The translations under genes and the position numbers were made by a program. A stretch of DNA of 64,000 nt, from assembly GCA_963711495.1 (NCBI GenBank), contig CAVQEK010000004.1:2170001-2234000 (forward strand), written 5' to 3'. Source of the stretch: CAVQEK01 sp963711495. Its GTDB lineage: Bacteria; Bacteroidota; Bacteroidia; Cytophagales; Cyclobacteriaceae. Below are positions 45,281-54,346 of the stretch, piece after piece (position 1 is the first letter of the stretch; the number at the start of each line of letters is the position of its first letter). The notes beneath the pieces were generated by a model. That model made no database searches. It was not told where the DNA came from and saw only the letters and a program-made list of their open reading frames with translations.

Positions 45281-46627
45281 TTAATTTTGCTGAATCGTAA
45301 AATCTTTGACTAATAATCCAGAGGCTTTTTCAAGCATATAATAGCTTTTTTCCGCATCTGTTTTGGCATTTTGCATGTTGAGTTGAGCTTGCAGGTAAGA
45401 TACCTCCGCTTCCAATAAATCCGACAATATCGCCGTATTGTTCTCATAACTGTTTTTGGTAACCCTGTAATTTTCGAGCGCCTGTTTGGAAGCAATATTT
45501 AGTGTTTCCAGTGTTTTAAGGCTCTTTTTATAATTGGAATAGGCCGTAAATATTTCCGTTTTTATTTGATCGTTGAGTATGGCGGTTTTTAATTCACTTT
45601 GGTGTTCAACGGCTTTTGCTTCTTCCACCATATGATGAGCATCAAAGATCCCACTGATGCTGTATTTCAGACCGACCCCTACGTTCATGGCATTCACCAC
45701 AGTTATAAGTCCCGGCACCTTAATGTCTACATATCCACCAGTAATGGCCAATGACGGATAGTAATCACCTTTGGCGGCTTTCAATCTGAAATTAGCTGCA
45801 TTTTCCAATTTTTTTGACGCCAGCAAATCCATCCGGTGATCAGTATAGGCATTGGTATAATCTTCTAAAGGTTGTGCTACATCGACCATTTCAGGAATGG
45901 AAGAACTGTCGATACGTACAAATGTTTGGTCGGGAAGGCCCAGCAAAATGTCCATTTGAAAGTTCGCGACTTCAATTTGATTTTCGATTTCGGTTAGCGC
46001 CAGTTCCATTTTTGACTGTTGCAACTGGGCTCGAAGTAAATCATTGTGGGTGATCAAACCATTTTTTTCCAGGTTGATGAAATCCCTGACACGCCGTTTT
46101 GATTGTTCCAATCCTTGTTCTATGGTTTTTTGAGTGCTGTATAGTTTATAAAGATCAAAATAGGCGCCTATGACGTTATACACGATCTCGCTTTTCTGAT
46201 TTTCTGCATCGAGATGCGCCGCTTGTTCTACATAATTAGCAGATTCGGCATAATTGCGAATTTTTAAGCCGGCGAATAAGGGTTGCGAGACACTCACCTG
46301 AGCCAAAGCTGCTTGTGAAATGTCTGGAGGTGTGTTATCATTATTGTTCTGTTGTTCCCCATTACTAAGCGGGTTAAATTGTGCTGTAACAGAAGGATTA
46401 TTAACACGCAGGTAAGACCCGCTGATATCAACAGTAGGGAAAAACTTCTGTCTTGCGGAAGCCAGCCTTGCCTTGGCCTCATCAATTTTACTCTCAGAGA
46501 TTTTGAGGTCCTTACTATTATTATATCCCAAGCGGACAGCTTTCTCCAACGATACCCCCGTGGTGTCCTGACCATGCAGATAATCTGTGCACAGCAATGC
46601 CATGAAGGTTAATATAAAATATTTCAT
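45281..46627 (-). CDS. TolC family outer membrane efflux protein
   Basis: 448 residues with a signal peptide (about 1-19). Two OEP repeats (about 25-215 and 240-440) consist of long helices (AEKSYYMLEKASG, RAQLQQSKMELALTEIEN) with short strand pairs, as in TolC barrel-tunnel trimers. It is the outer-membrane exit duct of the tripartite pump and follows tetR by 10 bp. Confidence 0.94.
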   Translation of the reverse strand: MKYFILTFMALLCTDYLHGQDTTGVSLEKAVRLGYNNSKDLKISESKIDEAKARLASARQKFFPTVDISGSYLRVNNPSVTAQFNPLSNGEQQNNNDNTPPDISQAALAQVSVSQPLFAGLKIRNYAESANYVEQAAHLDAENQKSEIVYNVIGAYFDLYKLYSTQKTIEQGLEQSKRRVRDFINLEKNGLITHNDLLRAQLQQSKMELALTEIENQIEVANFQMDILLGLPDQTFVRIDSSSIPEMVDVAQPLEDYTNAYTDHRMDLLASKKLENAANFRLKAAKGDYYPSLAITGGYVDIKVPGLITVVNAMNVGVGLKYSISGIFDAHHMVEEAKAVEHQSELKTAILNDQIKTEIFTAYSNYKKSLKTLETLNIASKQALENYRVTKNSYENNTAILSDLLEAEVSYLQAQLNMQNAKTDAEKSYYMLEKASGLLVKDFTIQQN

Positions 46628-46637
46628 GTATTGTATA

Positions 46638-47237
46638 TTAAATTGTTAAGTGATCCCTTAATAGATTTTTTAAATAGGTTTTTATCCTGAATTTGACTTT
46701 ATCTTCGTCTAGTAGATTTTTGTCAGGATTTATTTTTTCCATGATTTCCTGCCGGCTACATTGATTGATCAATCCAAAAATGGTCATGATCACCAGGTCG
46801 ATATCAATTTCTTTTTTGAATACTTCTTTTTGTTGGCCCTCCTCAATCAATTTTCTGAATTCATCCCAGTTGCGACTTAATATTTTTAGAATGGAGAGGT
46901 GTAAATCACTGCGCTGACTTAGCGTCAACTCACGGTGTATCATCACATGATATTTTCTATTACTAAAGATTTTATCAACATAATATTCAATAATATGTTC
47001 GAGTTTTTCGCGGGAATTTAAATGGTCCTGTTTGTTCAATTCTTCCAGCTTTAACCGAGTATAACCGGCCTTATGTTCAACAAGTTCTTCCATCAGTTTT
47101 TCCTTGGAACCGAAATAGTAGGAGATCATGGCAATATTTACCCCGGCGGCATGTGCTAATTCGCGGATTGACGTCCCTTCGTAACCTTTTTCTACAAAAA
47201 GTTTTTCAGCAGCCTCTAATATCAATTCTTTCTTCAT
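46638..47237 (-). CDS. TetR family repressor of the efflux operon
   Basis: 199 residues. The N-terminal TetR_N helix-turn-helix (about 5-50) reads ILEAAEKLFVEKGYEGTSIRELAHAAGVNIAMISYYFGSKE, a close match to the family. The C-terminal ligand domain is variable and helical. It is the first gene of the tetR-tolC-hlyD-DHA2 operon, and an almost perfect palindrome 29 bp upstream of its ATG is its likely operator, so it represses its own operon until a pump substrate binds. Confidence 0.94.
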   Translation of the reverse strand: MKKELILEAAEKLFVEKGYEGTSIRELAHAAGVNIAMISYYFGSKEKLMEELVEHKAGYTRLKLEELNKQDHLNSREKLEHIIEYYVDKIFSNRKYHVMIHRELTLSQRSDLHLSILKILSRNWDEFRKLIEEGQQKEVFKKEIDIDLVIMTIFGLINQCSRQEIMEKINPDKNLLDEDKVKFRIKTYLKNLLRDHLTI

Positions 47238-47265
47238 TGCGCGTCTCTGGAATTTTCAAAATTAT

Positions 47266-47300
47266 TTTAAACAAACGTTTAAATCAAACGATTGTTTAAA
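47266..47300. promoter_or_regulatory. palindromic TetR-type operator of the efflux operon
   Basis: Arms TTTAAACAAACG (47266-47277) and CGATTGTTTAAA (47289-47300) match at 11 of 12 positions around an 11-base centre. The repeat lies 29-63 bp before the tetR start. Confidence 0.72.
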
Positions 47301-47689
47301 TTTTTTGCCGGATTTATCGTTTTTTTCAAAAAAACTGGATTGATAATGAAAAATTATTGCGATTAAAATGCATTAAATCAGCGCTTTGCAATTTTAATGT
47401 AAAAAAATTATTTTTTTGCCAACCTGATGTTTCAAATCGCTTATTCGAAAGATTGGAGCATACATCCTCAGTGAACGGGGCACATAAACCTTGGATTAAA
47501 CTGTTCGATTTTTTCATTTGCTCAATTCATTTATCCATCGATAAGAAATCATTTTAATGCTATTTCAATAGATGCTTTTATTAGTTGTGCCATTTGTCTA
47601 AAACTGCGAGGATGAAACATTATCAAGGCAGTCAGGTTGATTTTATTATGACTGAATCCAAAACCATTCAACCGCAAATTCACAAAAAA
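47301..47689. other. 389-bp AT-rich spacer between tetR operator and cytochrome gene
   Basis: No convincing gene. Short open frames on both strands lack family features or starts. It should hold the outward promoters for tetR and the cytochrome gene, but no strong TTTG/TAnnTTTG pair was found. Confidence 0.5.
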
Positions 47690-48748
47690 ATGAAGCAAAA
47701 ATATTTTATAACAGCAATATTGTGTATACTCTCGTTTAATGTATTTAGTCAGGATACACTTATTTATTATCAGCAAAATACCGCCTCGAGCATACCTCAG
47801 GATCAATATTCAATTCAGCATGGTGAAAGATTATTCGCGGGAAATTGCGCTAAATGTCATCGGCTTTGTGGTCAGCTGGAGGGACCGGCATTAAGCGATG
47901 TTTACGATCGACGACCGATGCCGTGGTTAATGGCCTTCATTCATAATTCGATTCAGGTAATTAAAAATGGCGACGCCTATGCGAACCATTTATTCAAACA
48001 GTACAAAGGCACCAATATGCCTCCATTTGATAGTTTAAGTGACCATGATATTCTGGATATTATGGCATATATTAAAGATAATTCAACGGCAGAACCACAG
48101 GACACCAATTTTGTAAATACTCCGGAACAGAAACAACTGATGGCCACAGCCGCACAACGTTATCAGCATCATCAACCTGGAGAAATCGACTATTACCATC
48201 AATATGCCAATCCTGAAATGCTGAACGATCCTGCTGCTGCCACGGCTGGGAAAAAACTTTTTAATGCCCAATGTGCCACATGTCATCAAATTTGTAAACG
48301 CGCTTTTGGTCCGGCACTGGCAAGTGTGACGGATCGCAGACCGCTTTCCTGGTTATTAAACTACATCAATGACCCGGAAACTGTTATCAAAAATGGTGAC
48401 CCGTATACCAATTATCTCATAACAAACTTTGATTTTATCATGCCCAATTTTAAATTCCTCTCTAAAAACGAGGTTTTGCAGATATTGGCCTATGTTCGCC
48501 AGGAATCTGCAGCGCCTGTGAGTGATGCGGGAGTTAATAGCCATTTGGCAAAAAATCAGGATAATGGAGCGCATGAAGTGAGTAGTTTACCAGTTCAACA
48601 TCTGAAAATTCCCGAACAAGGTTATCCAAATGAAAATACGCCTGCCAAAATCGTTGCGAAAATTGTTTTTATTATATTCATCATTGCATTTTTGTTTGTA
48701 TTCGGAAGTGTTATCGTAAAATTGTTTAAAAACCTGGGTAAAAAGTAA
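47690..48748 (+). CDS. membrane-anchored dihaem cytochrome c with tandem domains
   Basis: 352 residues from ATG 47690, which gives a normal signal peptide (to about residue 20); the frame is open further upstream. Two homologous cytochrome c domains each carry a haem site: C53-A-K-C56-H57 and C195-A-T-C198-H199. Candidate Met ligands are in TNMPPF and FIMPNF. In both sites a further Cys follows three residues after the His (C60, C202). A C-terminal transmembrane helix (about 322-345) anchors it facing the periplasm. It probably shuttles electrons in respiration; the partner oxidase or reductase is not in the window. Confidence 0.88.
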   Translation: MKQKYFITAILCILSFNVFSQDTLIYYQQNTASSIPQDQYSIQHGERLFAGNCAKCHRLCGQLEGPALSDVYDRRPMPWLMAFIHNSIQVIKNGDAYANHLFKQYKGTNMPPFDSLSDHDILDIMAYIKDNSTAEPQDTNFVNTPEQKQLMATAAQRYQHHQPGEIDYYHQYANPEMLNDPAAATAGKKLFNAQCATCHQICKRAFGPALASVTDRRPLSWLLNYINDPETVIKNGDPYTNYLITNFDFIMPNFKFLSKNEVLQILAYVRQESAAPVSDAGVNSHLAKNQDNGAHEVSSLPVQHLKIPEQGYPNENTPAKIVAKIVFIIFIIAFLFVFGSVIVKLFKNLGKK

Positions 48749-48791
48749 ATCCTATTAGCTTATATTTATCAAATTATAAATATGCCATAAA

Positions 48792-48890
48792 GTGTACGCA
48801 AGAGTCGCATTTATTATTTTCATAGTGGTGCTGTTATTCATTTTTGGAGGCGTTATCGTGAAGTTGTTTAAATATCTGGGGAAGGACTGA
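48792..48890 (+). CDS. 32-residue membrane mini-ORF copying the cytochrome C-terminal tail
   Basis: GTG at 48792 to TGA at 48890. The peptide (VYARVAFIIFIVV, ending VIVKLFKYLGKD) is nearly the same as the last 32 residues of the cytochrome just upstream (ending VIVKLFKNLGKK), so it arose by duplication of that tail. It is one hydrophobic helix with a basic C-terminus. An in-frame stop lies 5 codons upstream of the GTG. It may be a genuine single-span small protein of a respiratory complex or a leftover of a duplicated gene. Confidence 0.45.
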   Translation: MYARVAFIIFIVVLLFIFGGVIVKLFKYLGKD

Positions 48891-48914
48891 TCCGAAATAC
48901 TAGCGGATGTTTGG

Positions 48915-49025
48915 ATGAATGATGATTTTTTCAAAATCAGATCTAAACGTGATGATGGATATTACAGCATTTGGGCATACAACGATCATGTATCGTTGAA
49001 TGCCATCAAATCTTTTTGGGACTGA
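48915..49025 (+). CDS. possible 36-residue ORF
   Basis: ATG 48915 to TGA 49025 encodes a polar peptide (MNDDFFKIRSKRDDGYYS, ending KSFWD). Codon use is ordinary but nothing was recognised and chance is likely. A 7-bp inverted repeat, CTGAACA (49022-49028) and TGTTCAG (49061-49067), overlaps its end and precedes the second ECF sigma gene. Confidence 0.2.
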   Translation: MNDDFFKIRSKRDDGYYSIWAYNDHVSLNAIKSFWD

Positions 49026-49088
49026 ACAGTCAATACTACCTGAATTTTATAAATTGAACCTGTTCAGATCGTTTCTTTATTTTTTAAG

Positions 49089-49649
49089 GTGAAAGAAAAA
49101 AAATTAAAGAATAAGTCTGTGCTGGATAAAAAAGCATTTGAGGTGCTTTTCAGGGCTTATTTTTCGCAGCTTTGTGCTTTTGCAAAAAAGTTCGTCAATG
49201 ATCCCGATGAGGCCAAGGAAATTGTGCACATCGTTTTCGTCAACCTGTGGCAAAAACGCGATGAGATAGACACTTCTTCTCCACTCAAATCCTATTTGTT
49301 CCGGGCCGTGCACAACCGCAGTTTAAACTACCTGCGCGATAACAAAAAACCGGTCCGTTTTCAGCAACCACTTGAGGCAGACCAATTGGATGTTTATTTT
49401 GAGTCGAGGGATTACCTGGAAGAAAATGAACTTGAACAAAAAATTAACACTGCCCTGGAAGTTTTGCCGGAGAAATGCCGTGAAATATTCATGCTGTCAC
49501 GGTTCGAAGGATTGAAATATCGTGAGATTGCTGATAAACTGGAAATTTCCGTTAAGACAGTAGAAACCCAAATGACCAGGGCCATGAAAATACTGCGGGA
49601 AATGTTAATCGATTATTTGGTGATTTTTATAATATTTTGGTTTTTATGA
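49089..49649 (+). CDS. RNA polymerase ECF sigma-70 factor, second system
   Basis: 186 residues. Sigma2 (about 15-80, DPDEAKEIVHIVFVNLWQKRDEI) and sigma4 (about 115-170, LPEKCREIFMLSRFEGLKYREIADKLEISVKTVETQM) are both complete; a hydrophobic C-terminal tail follows, as is common in this phylum's FecI-like factors. The start is GTG inside the same 13-base sequence seen at the other ECF gene. fecR follows after 46 bp and a TonB receptor after that, so this is a second signalling unit. Confidence 0.92.
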   Translation: MKEKKLKNKSVLDKKAFEVLFRAYFSQLCAFAKKFVNDPDEAKEIVHIVFVNLWQKRDEIDTSSPLKSYLFRAVHNRSLNYLRDNKKPVRFQQPLEADQLDVYFESRDYLEENELEQKINTALEVLPEKCREIFMLSRFEGLKYREIADKLEISVKTVETQMTRAMKILREMLIDYLVIFIIFWFL

Positions 49650-49695
49650 TCAGGGTAAATCAATATAAAAGTGTGATAGAGTTAGCGATTAAATT

Positions 49696-50700
49696 ATGAT
49701 TGATCCAGGCAACGATAAGGAATATTTGGAAGTGATGGTGAAAGTGATCACCGGTGAGGCCACTGCTGGTGAGCGACAACAGTTGGATAGCTGGATGGAT
49801 GATCAACCCGATCGCCAGCAGATCTATAAAGAATATCGCGAAACCTGGTTGAGCCTGGATAAAGTGAAAGGGGCTACTTTCAAAGATGTCGATGATGAAT
49901 GGCGCCGTTTGGAACAAGAGATAGATTCGCAAGAGAATACCGGAATATATCTTGAAAACTCCAGGACAACTTTGAAGATGAGATATCGAATTGCAGCGGC
50001 CATCGCATTTTTTCTTGTGGCAGCGGCAGCCATTATTTTTTATTTTGGCCGTGATCGTCAAACCATTTTGGCTGCAAATAGTGCAACTGAACAAATCAAA
50101 TTGGCAGATGGCAGCGAAGTGACCCTCAATGCACATGCGCAATTGGTTTATCCTCAAAAATTTACCGGTGAGCAGCGAATTGTTAAGCTCACAGGTGAAG
50201 CTTTTTTTAATGTGAAAAAAGATATCAGCAAGCCGTTCGTGATAAAAACCGGGTCGGTAAACATTGAAGTTTTGGGCACTTCATTTAATGTATTGAATAA
50301 GAAGGAGGTGGACAAGGTAGAAGTGGTGGTGGCAGAGGGAAAGGTTGCAATATATAAAAATAATGCTCCTCAAGAAAAAATCATATTATCTGCTGGGGAA
50401 AAAGGCATTTACAATCAGGGAAAGCTCACCCAGCTAAAGAATAATGATATCAATTTTGATGCCTGGAAAACACACAAACTTGTTTTCGAAGATACGGACC
50501 TCAAAACAGTGACTGAAATATTGAGCAATGCTTATCACGCCAATATTTCGGTCGGGAATGAAACATTGGGCCAATGCCCGCTGACTGCTACATTCGACCG
50601 TCAGTCGTTGGATGCCGTGTTGAAAGTGATCGAATCTACTTTTAACATTGAGGTAAAACGAAAAGGAGATAAAATAGTGCTTTCTGGAGAAGGTTGTTGA
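49696..50700 (+). CDS. FecR family anti-sigma factor, second system
   Basis: 334 residues: cytoplasmic part (about 1-97), one transmembrane helix (about 99-117), periplasmic FecR domain (about 125-235, LADGSEVTLNAHAQLVYP, GEAFFNVKKDI) and C-terminal DUF4974 domain (about 255-330). It controls the sigma factor encoded just before it and should receive the signal from the STN-domain receptor encoded 10 bp downstream. Confidence 0.93.
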   Translation: MIDPGNDKEYLEVMVKVITGEATAGERQQLDSWMDDQPDRQQIYKEYRETWLSLDKVKGATFKDVDDEWRRLEQEIDSQENTGIYLENSRTTLKMRYRIAAAIAFFLVAAAAIIFYFGRDRQTILAANSATEQIKLADGSEVTLNAHAQLVYPQKFTGEQRIVKLTGEAFFNVKKDISKPFVIKTGSVNIEVLGTSFNVLNKKEVDKVEVVVAEGKVAIYKNNAPQEKIILSAGEKGIYNQGKLTQLKNNDINFDAWKTHKLVFEDTDLKTVTEILSNAYHANISVGNETLGQCPLTATFDRQSLDAVLKVIESTFNIEVKRKGDKIVLSGEGC

Positions 50701-50709
50701 TTTGATTAT

Positions 50710-53397
50710 ATGATTCAAAAAGTAACCATTTATCCATGCAAGATTCCCCGAGTTCTTTATTTGCTGCTGCTTTTTATTTTTTCAGGACCAGTAAATAAGG
50801 CATTTGCACAAGGAGATCCGCTGCAGCAAAAAGTGCATGTGCAGGTTGCAAATGTAAAGCTGGGGAAGGTACTCAAGTCCATCGAGCAGCAGGTGAATCT
50901 GAAATTTTCTTATAGTCGTAAACTCATACCCGTTCAGGAAAAAGTAACGTTCTATGCTAACGATCAATCCCTGGAACACGTACTGGCTGCCATATTGCAT
51001 CCTTTAAAGATTGAATTTCGTCTGGTTGAAAAACAAATTGTGTTGCGTCCAATGCGGGAGGATGAAAAAGAACAAACCAGGCTATCACCGCAAGTAGTAA
51101 ACGAGGAGAAGAAAATTACGATCAGTGGAACCATACGCGATAATTCCAATGGAGAAGTACTGATTGGGGCTACGGTTTACCTGCCCCAACTGGGCACCGG
51201 GGCCATGACCAATGCCTACGGTTTTTATTCCCTGACCATATCTTCCGGTACTTTTGATCTCGAGGCTTCTTACATTGGATATAAAAAACAGATGATGCAT
51301 CGGACGTTGGCAGAGAATCTGACTTTTGATATTGCCCTTGATCCGGATATTTCAGTGTTGAAGGAAATTGTAGTGAATGCCACAATGTCGGCCAATAAGC
51401 TTGAAATTGCCGAAAACACCAAGGTGGATTATAAGCCTGATAATATGGTGAAAGGGCCTGCCTTGATGGGTGAACTTGATGTGATCAAGTCATTGCAGTC
51501 GATACCTGGCATTAAAATGGCGGCCGATGGTTCTACCATGTTTCATGTTCGCGGCGGTGCCAGAGATCAGAATTTGATCTTAATGGATGAAGCACCAATC
51601 TATAACCCGGCGCACTTGCTTGGTCTTTTTTCTACCATTATTCCTGATGCGGCAAAAGATATTAAAATATACAAGGGAGATATTCCGATACAACAAGGTG
51701 GCCGATTATCCTCACTCATCGATATTAAAACCAGAGATGGAAACCAGAAGCATTTTGGAATGAACGGGACTATCGGGTTGATCTCATCAAGACTGGCGCT
51801 GGAAGGTCCGGTCAAAAAGGATTACAGCTCTTATTTTCTGTCGGGACGGTTTTCTCAGATCCGTTGGATTGGGAAAAAGTTAAATAGCAATCTTTCCGAT
51901 CTTTATTTTTTTGATCTGAACGGTAAGATGAATTTTCAGATCAACCGAAACAACCGGCTGTACATTTCATTTTATTCGGGCAAAGATTATTACAGCGCCG
52001 ATAATTCGGGAATATCCTGGGGTAATTTTGCCGGTACCATTCGATGGAACCATATTTTCAACCAGAAATTGTTTTCCAATACCACGCTTTATACCAGCAA
52101 ATATGATTACAATCTGTATACTTCTGTTTCACAAAATAACCGCTGGAATTCGCATATTGCCAATCTGAGTTTGAAGACTGATTTCAGCTATTTTATCAAC
52201 CCGGAATTGACCATTCTTTTTGGATTTTCTTTGAGTGGACATGACTTTAATCCCGGTAATTATGAAGCGGGCAATGGTAATCATCCTGCCGATGTTCCAT
52301 TAGTGTCCAAAAGAAATGCCAGTGAACTGGTATTGTATGCCGGCAGCGAACATCGTTTTAGTGATCAGATTGCCATTAAGTATGGATTGCGTTTGGTGAA
52401 TTGGTTGAATGTCGGGGCAGCTACAGAATACTTTTTTGATGCAGATCATCAATTGATTGGCAATCAGGATTACAACCAGGGGCAGGTTTACCATCATTAT
52501 ACCGTATTATCGCCCAGGATCTCTTTGGATTATAGTTTTGACAGAAACAATGCCGTCCAGGCCTATTATTCACGAACTGTTCAAAATATTCATATGATTT
52601 CCAATACGATCAGTCCGTTCACCAATTTTGAAGTGTGGTTGCCAAGCGGGCCTAATATCAAACCGGAATATTGTGACCAGACAGGCGCTGGATATTTTCT
52701 GGATTTTGGCCACGATAAATACCAGTTGAGCATTGAAGGGTATTATAAATGGCTTCAAAACCAGATCGATTATAAAGACCATGCCGATATGTTATTAAAT
52801 CCATTAATGGAAGGAGACCTTCGATTTGGGAAAGGAAGGGCGTATGGATTGGAAATAATGCTTCGTAAAAATTCAGGGACTTTGCAAGGTTGGATATCCT
52901 ATAATTATTCAAGGACCTTTCGCACCATATTGGGGGTCAACAATAATATTGAATACCCCGCCGCCTATGACCGGCCAGAGGAAGTCAATCTTTCCCTTTC
53001 CGAGCAATTGGGAAAAAGAACAAATTTTTCTGCTAATTGGATATTTTCGTCAGGATCAGCCATTACAACACCGGTTGGATTTTATCAGTATGACGGGGAA
53101 ACTGTTCCCCTTTATGGCAACAAAAACAATGACAGATTGCCCGATTATCAACGATTGGATGTGGCGCTTACAGTAAACCTGAGCAATCCGAACAGGCGAT
53201 ATCGGCACAGTCTGATATTCTCAATATTCAATTTTTATGGTCATAAAAATCCCGTGTACCTTAATTTTAATAAAATTGAATTGGACAATGGCAATCTCAG
53301 GGTGCCGTCGGACCTTTATCCCCAACCGGAAATGGTGCCTTATAAGTCCTTTGTGTATTACATCATTCCGTCAGTAAGTTATAGTTTCAAGATATGA
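50710..53397 (+). CDS. TonB-dependent receptor with STN and carboxypeptidase-like domains
   Basis: 895 residues. After the signal peptide (to about 34) come an STN domain (about 45-115, LGKVLKSIEQQVNLKFSYS), a carboxypeptidase-regulatory-like domain (about 138-215, GATVYLPQLGTGAMTNAYGFYSL), the plug (about 250-345, LKSLQSIPGIK, FHVRGGARDQNLILMDE) and a shortened SusC-unlike barrel. It is of the FecA-like signalling type rather than SusC. Its stop overlaps the ATG of a DUF4249 gene, a pairing frequent in Bacteroidota. The substrate is unknown. Confidence 0.93.
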   Translation: MIQKVTIYPCKIPRVLYLLLLFIFSGPVNKAFAQGDPLQQKVHVQVANVKLGKVLKSIEQQVNLKFSYSRKLIPVQEKVTFYANDQSLEHVLAAILHPLKIEFRLVEKQIVLRPMREDEKEQTRLSPQVVNEEKKITISGTIRDNSNGEVLIGATVYLPQLGTGAMTNAYGFYSLTISSGTFDLEASYIGYKKQMMHRTLAENLTFDIALDPDISVLKEIVVNATMSANKLEIAENTKVDYKPDNMVKGPALMGELDVIKSLQSIPGIKMAADGSTMFHVRGGARDQNLILMDEAPIYNPAHLLGLFSTIIPDAAKDIKIYKGDIPIQQGGRLSSLIDIKTRDGNQKHFGMNGTIGLISSRLALEGPVKKDYSSYFLSGRFSQIRWIGKKLNSNLSDLYFFDLNGKMNFQINRNNRLYISFYSGKDYYSADNSGISWGNFAGTIRWNHIFNQKLFSNTTLYTSKYDYNLYTSVSQNNRWNSHIANLSLKTDFSYFINPELTILFGFSLSGHDFNPGNYEAGNGNHPADVPLVSKRNASELVLYAGSEHRFSDQIAIKYGLRLVNWLNVGAATEYFFDADHQLIGNQDYNQGQVYHHYTVLSPRISLDYSFDRNNAVQAYYSRTVQNIHMISNTISPFTNFEVWLPSGPNIKPEYCDQTGAGYFLDFGHDKYQLSIEGYYKWLQNQIDYKDHADMLLNPLMEGDLRFGKGRAYGLEIMLRKNSGTLQGWISYNYSRTFRTILGVNNNIEYPAAYDRPEEVNLSLSEQLGKRTNFSANWIFSSGSAITTPVGFYQYDGETVPLYGNKNNDRLPDYQRLDVALTVNLSNPNRRYRHSLIFSIFNFYGHKNPVYLNFNKIELDNGNLRVPSDLYPQPEMVPYKSFVYYIIPSVSYSFKI

Positions 53398-54209
53398 AAA
53401 GTTGGTTGGCATTGGTTTTATTTGGATTGGGCATGATTACCGCTTGTGAGGAAAAGACAGATTGGGCTTTAAAAACCAATCCATCCGATTTACTAGTTGT
53501 GGAGGGGTTGTTTACCAATGAAAGGACATCGCACACCGTGAAGTTGTCCAGGCCCACTGCCGATTTGAATGGGCCGTTTCCCGCTGTTTCCGGGGCTTTG
53601 GTTGTGGTAGGAGATGGCAGCAAATCCACCAAGCTTTATGAATATCCTTCAGGTTCTGGTGTTTATCATTCCGACACGTTGCAGGCTGTTGTTGGCAAAA
53701 CTTATTATTTATACATAGACTATAAAGGCAAATCGTACACCGCCAGTGCAGCGATGGTGCCGGTGGAACCCTTAAAACCATTGACCTACAGAAAAACGGG
53801 CGTTGAAGATCAGTATGAAATTATTTATCAGGATACCGACGATGCATCAAAAACGGAAAATTGGATCACCTGGTCTTATTTGACAGGCTATCAGGACAGG
53901 CCATTTCAGGAAACCACTGCGAGGCTGGTATACTATACTTTAAAGACCTTAGATGTTAATCAGATCTTTAAACCCGAGAAAGCGCCAGTCACTTTCCCGG
54001 TTGGTTCAATTGTATTGCGGAAAAAATATTCAATGTCCGATGCCCAGCAGGCATTCGTGCGCACCATGCTTTCCGAAACTGAATGGCGGGGGAGTATTTT
54101 TGATGTGGAGAAGGGCAATGTCATCACCAATCTCAGTGAAGGTGCCGTTGGATTTTTCGCGGTTTCAACGGTAGTTTCAGATACGACAATCATCCAGGCA
54201 TTAAATTAA
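53394..54209 (+). CDS. DUF4249 family lipoprotein
   Basis: 271 residues with a lipoprotein signal (GMITACEEKTDW). The DUF4249 pattern is visible: LLVVEGLFTNERTSHTVKLSRP near 32, an Ig-like SGALVVVGDGS segment, YHSDTLQAVVGKTYYLYI near 87. It overlaps the TonB receptor stop by 4 bases (ATGA), so the two proteins are made together and likely form an outer-membrane complex, DUF4249 acting as a surface or periplasmic partner. The function of the family is not established. Confidence 0.88.
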   Translation: MKSWLALVLFGLGMITACEEKTDWALKTNPSDLLVVEGLFTNERTSHTVKLSRPTADLNGPFPAVSGALVVVGDGSKSTKLYEYPSGSGVYHSDTLQAVVGKTYYLYIDYKGKSYTASAAMVPVEPLKPLTYRKTGVEDQYEIIYQDTDDASKTENWITWSYLTGYQDRPFQETTARLVYYTLKTLDVNQIFKPEKAPVTFPVGSIVLRKKYSMSDAQQAFVRTMLSETEWRGSIFDVEKGNVITNLSEGAVGFFAVSTVVSDTTIIQALN

Positions 54210-54346
54210 TTACCAGATCACCAGCATTTTATAAATAATTTTAAAATTTTTTTCATGATCAGTCAGGGTATATTTCTGCTGTGGTGTGTTAGGAGTGTAT
54301 TTAAACCAAATGAAACACATGTTGAATCATATTAAAAATTGAGATC

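Noticed and set aside
49660..50157. 165-codon minus-strand open frame opposite the second fecR
   Set aside because: Antisense to fecR, hydrophobic by composition of the opposite strand only.
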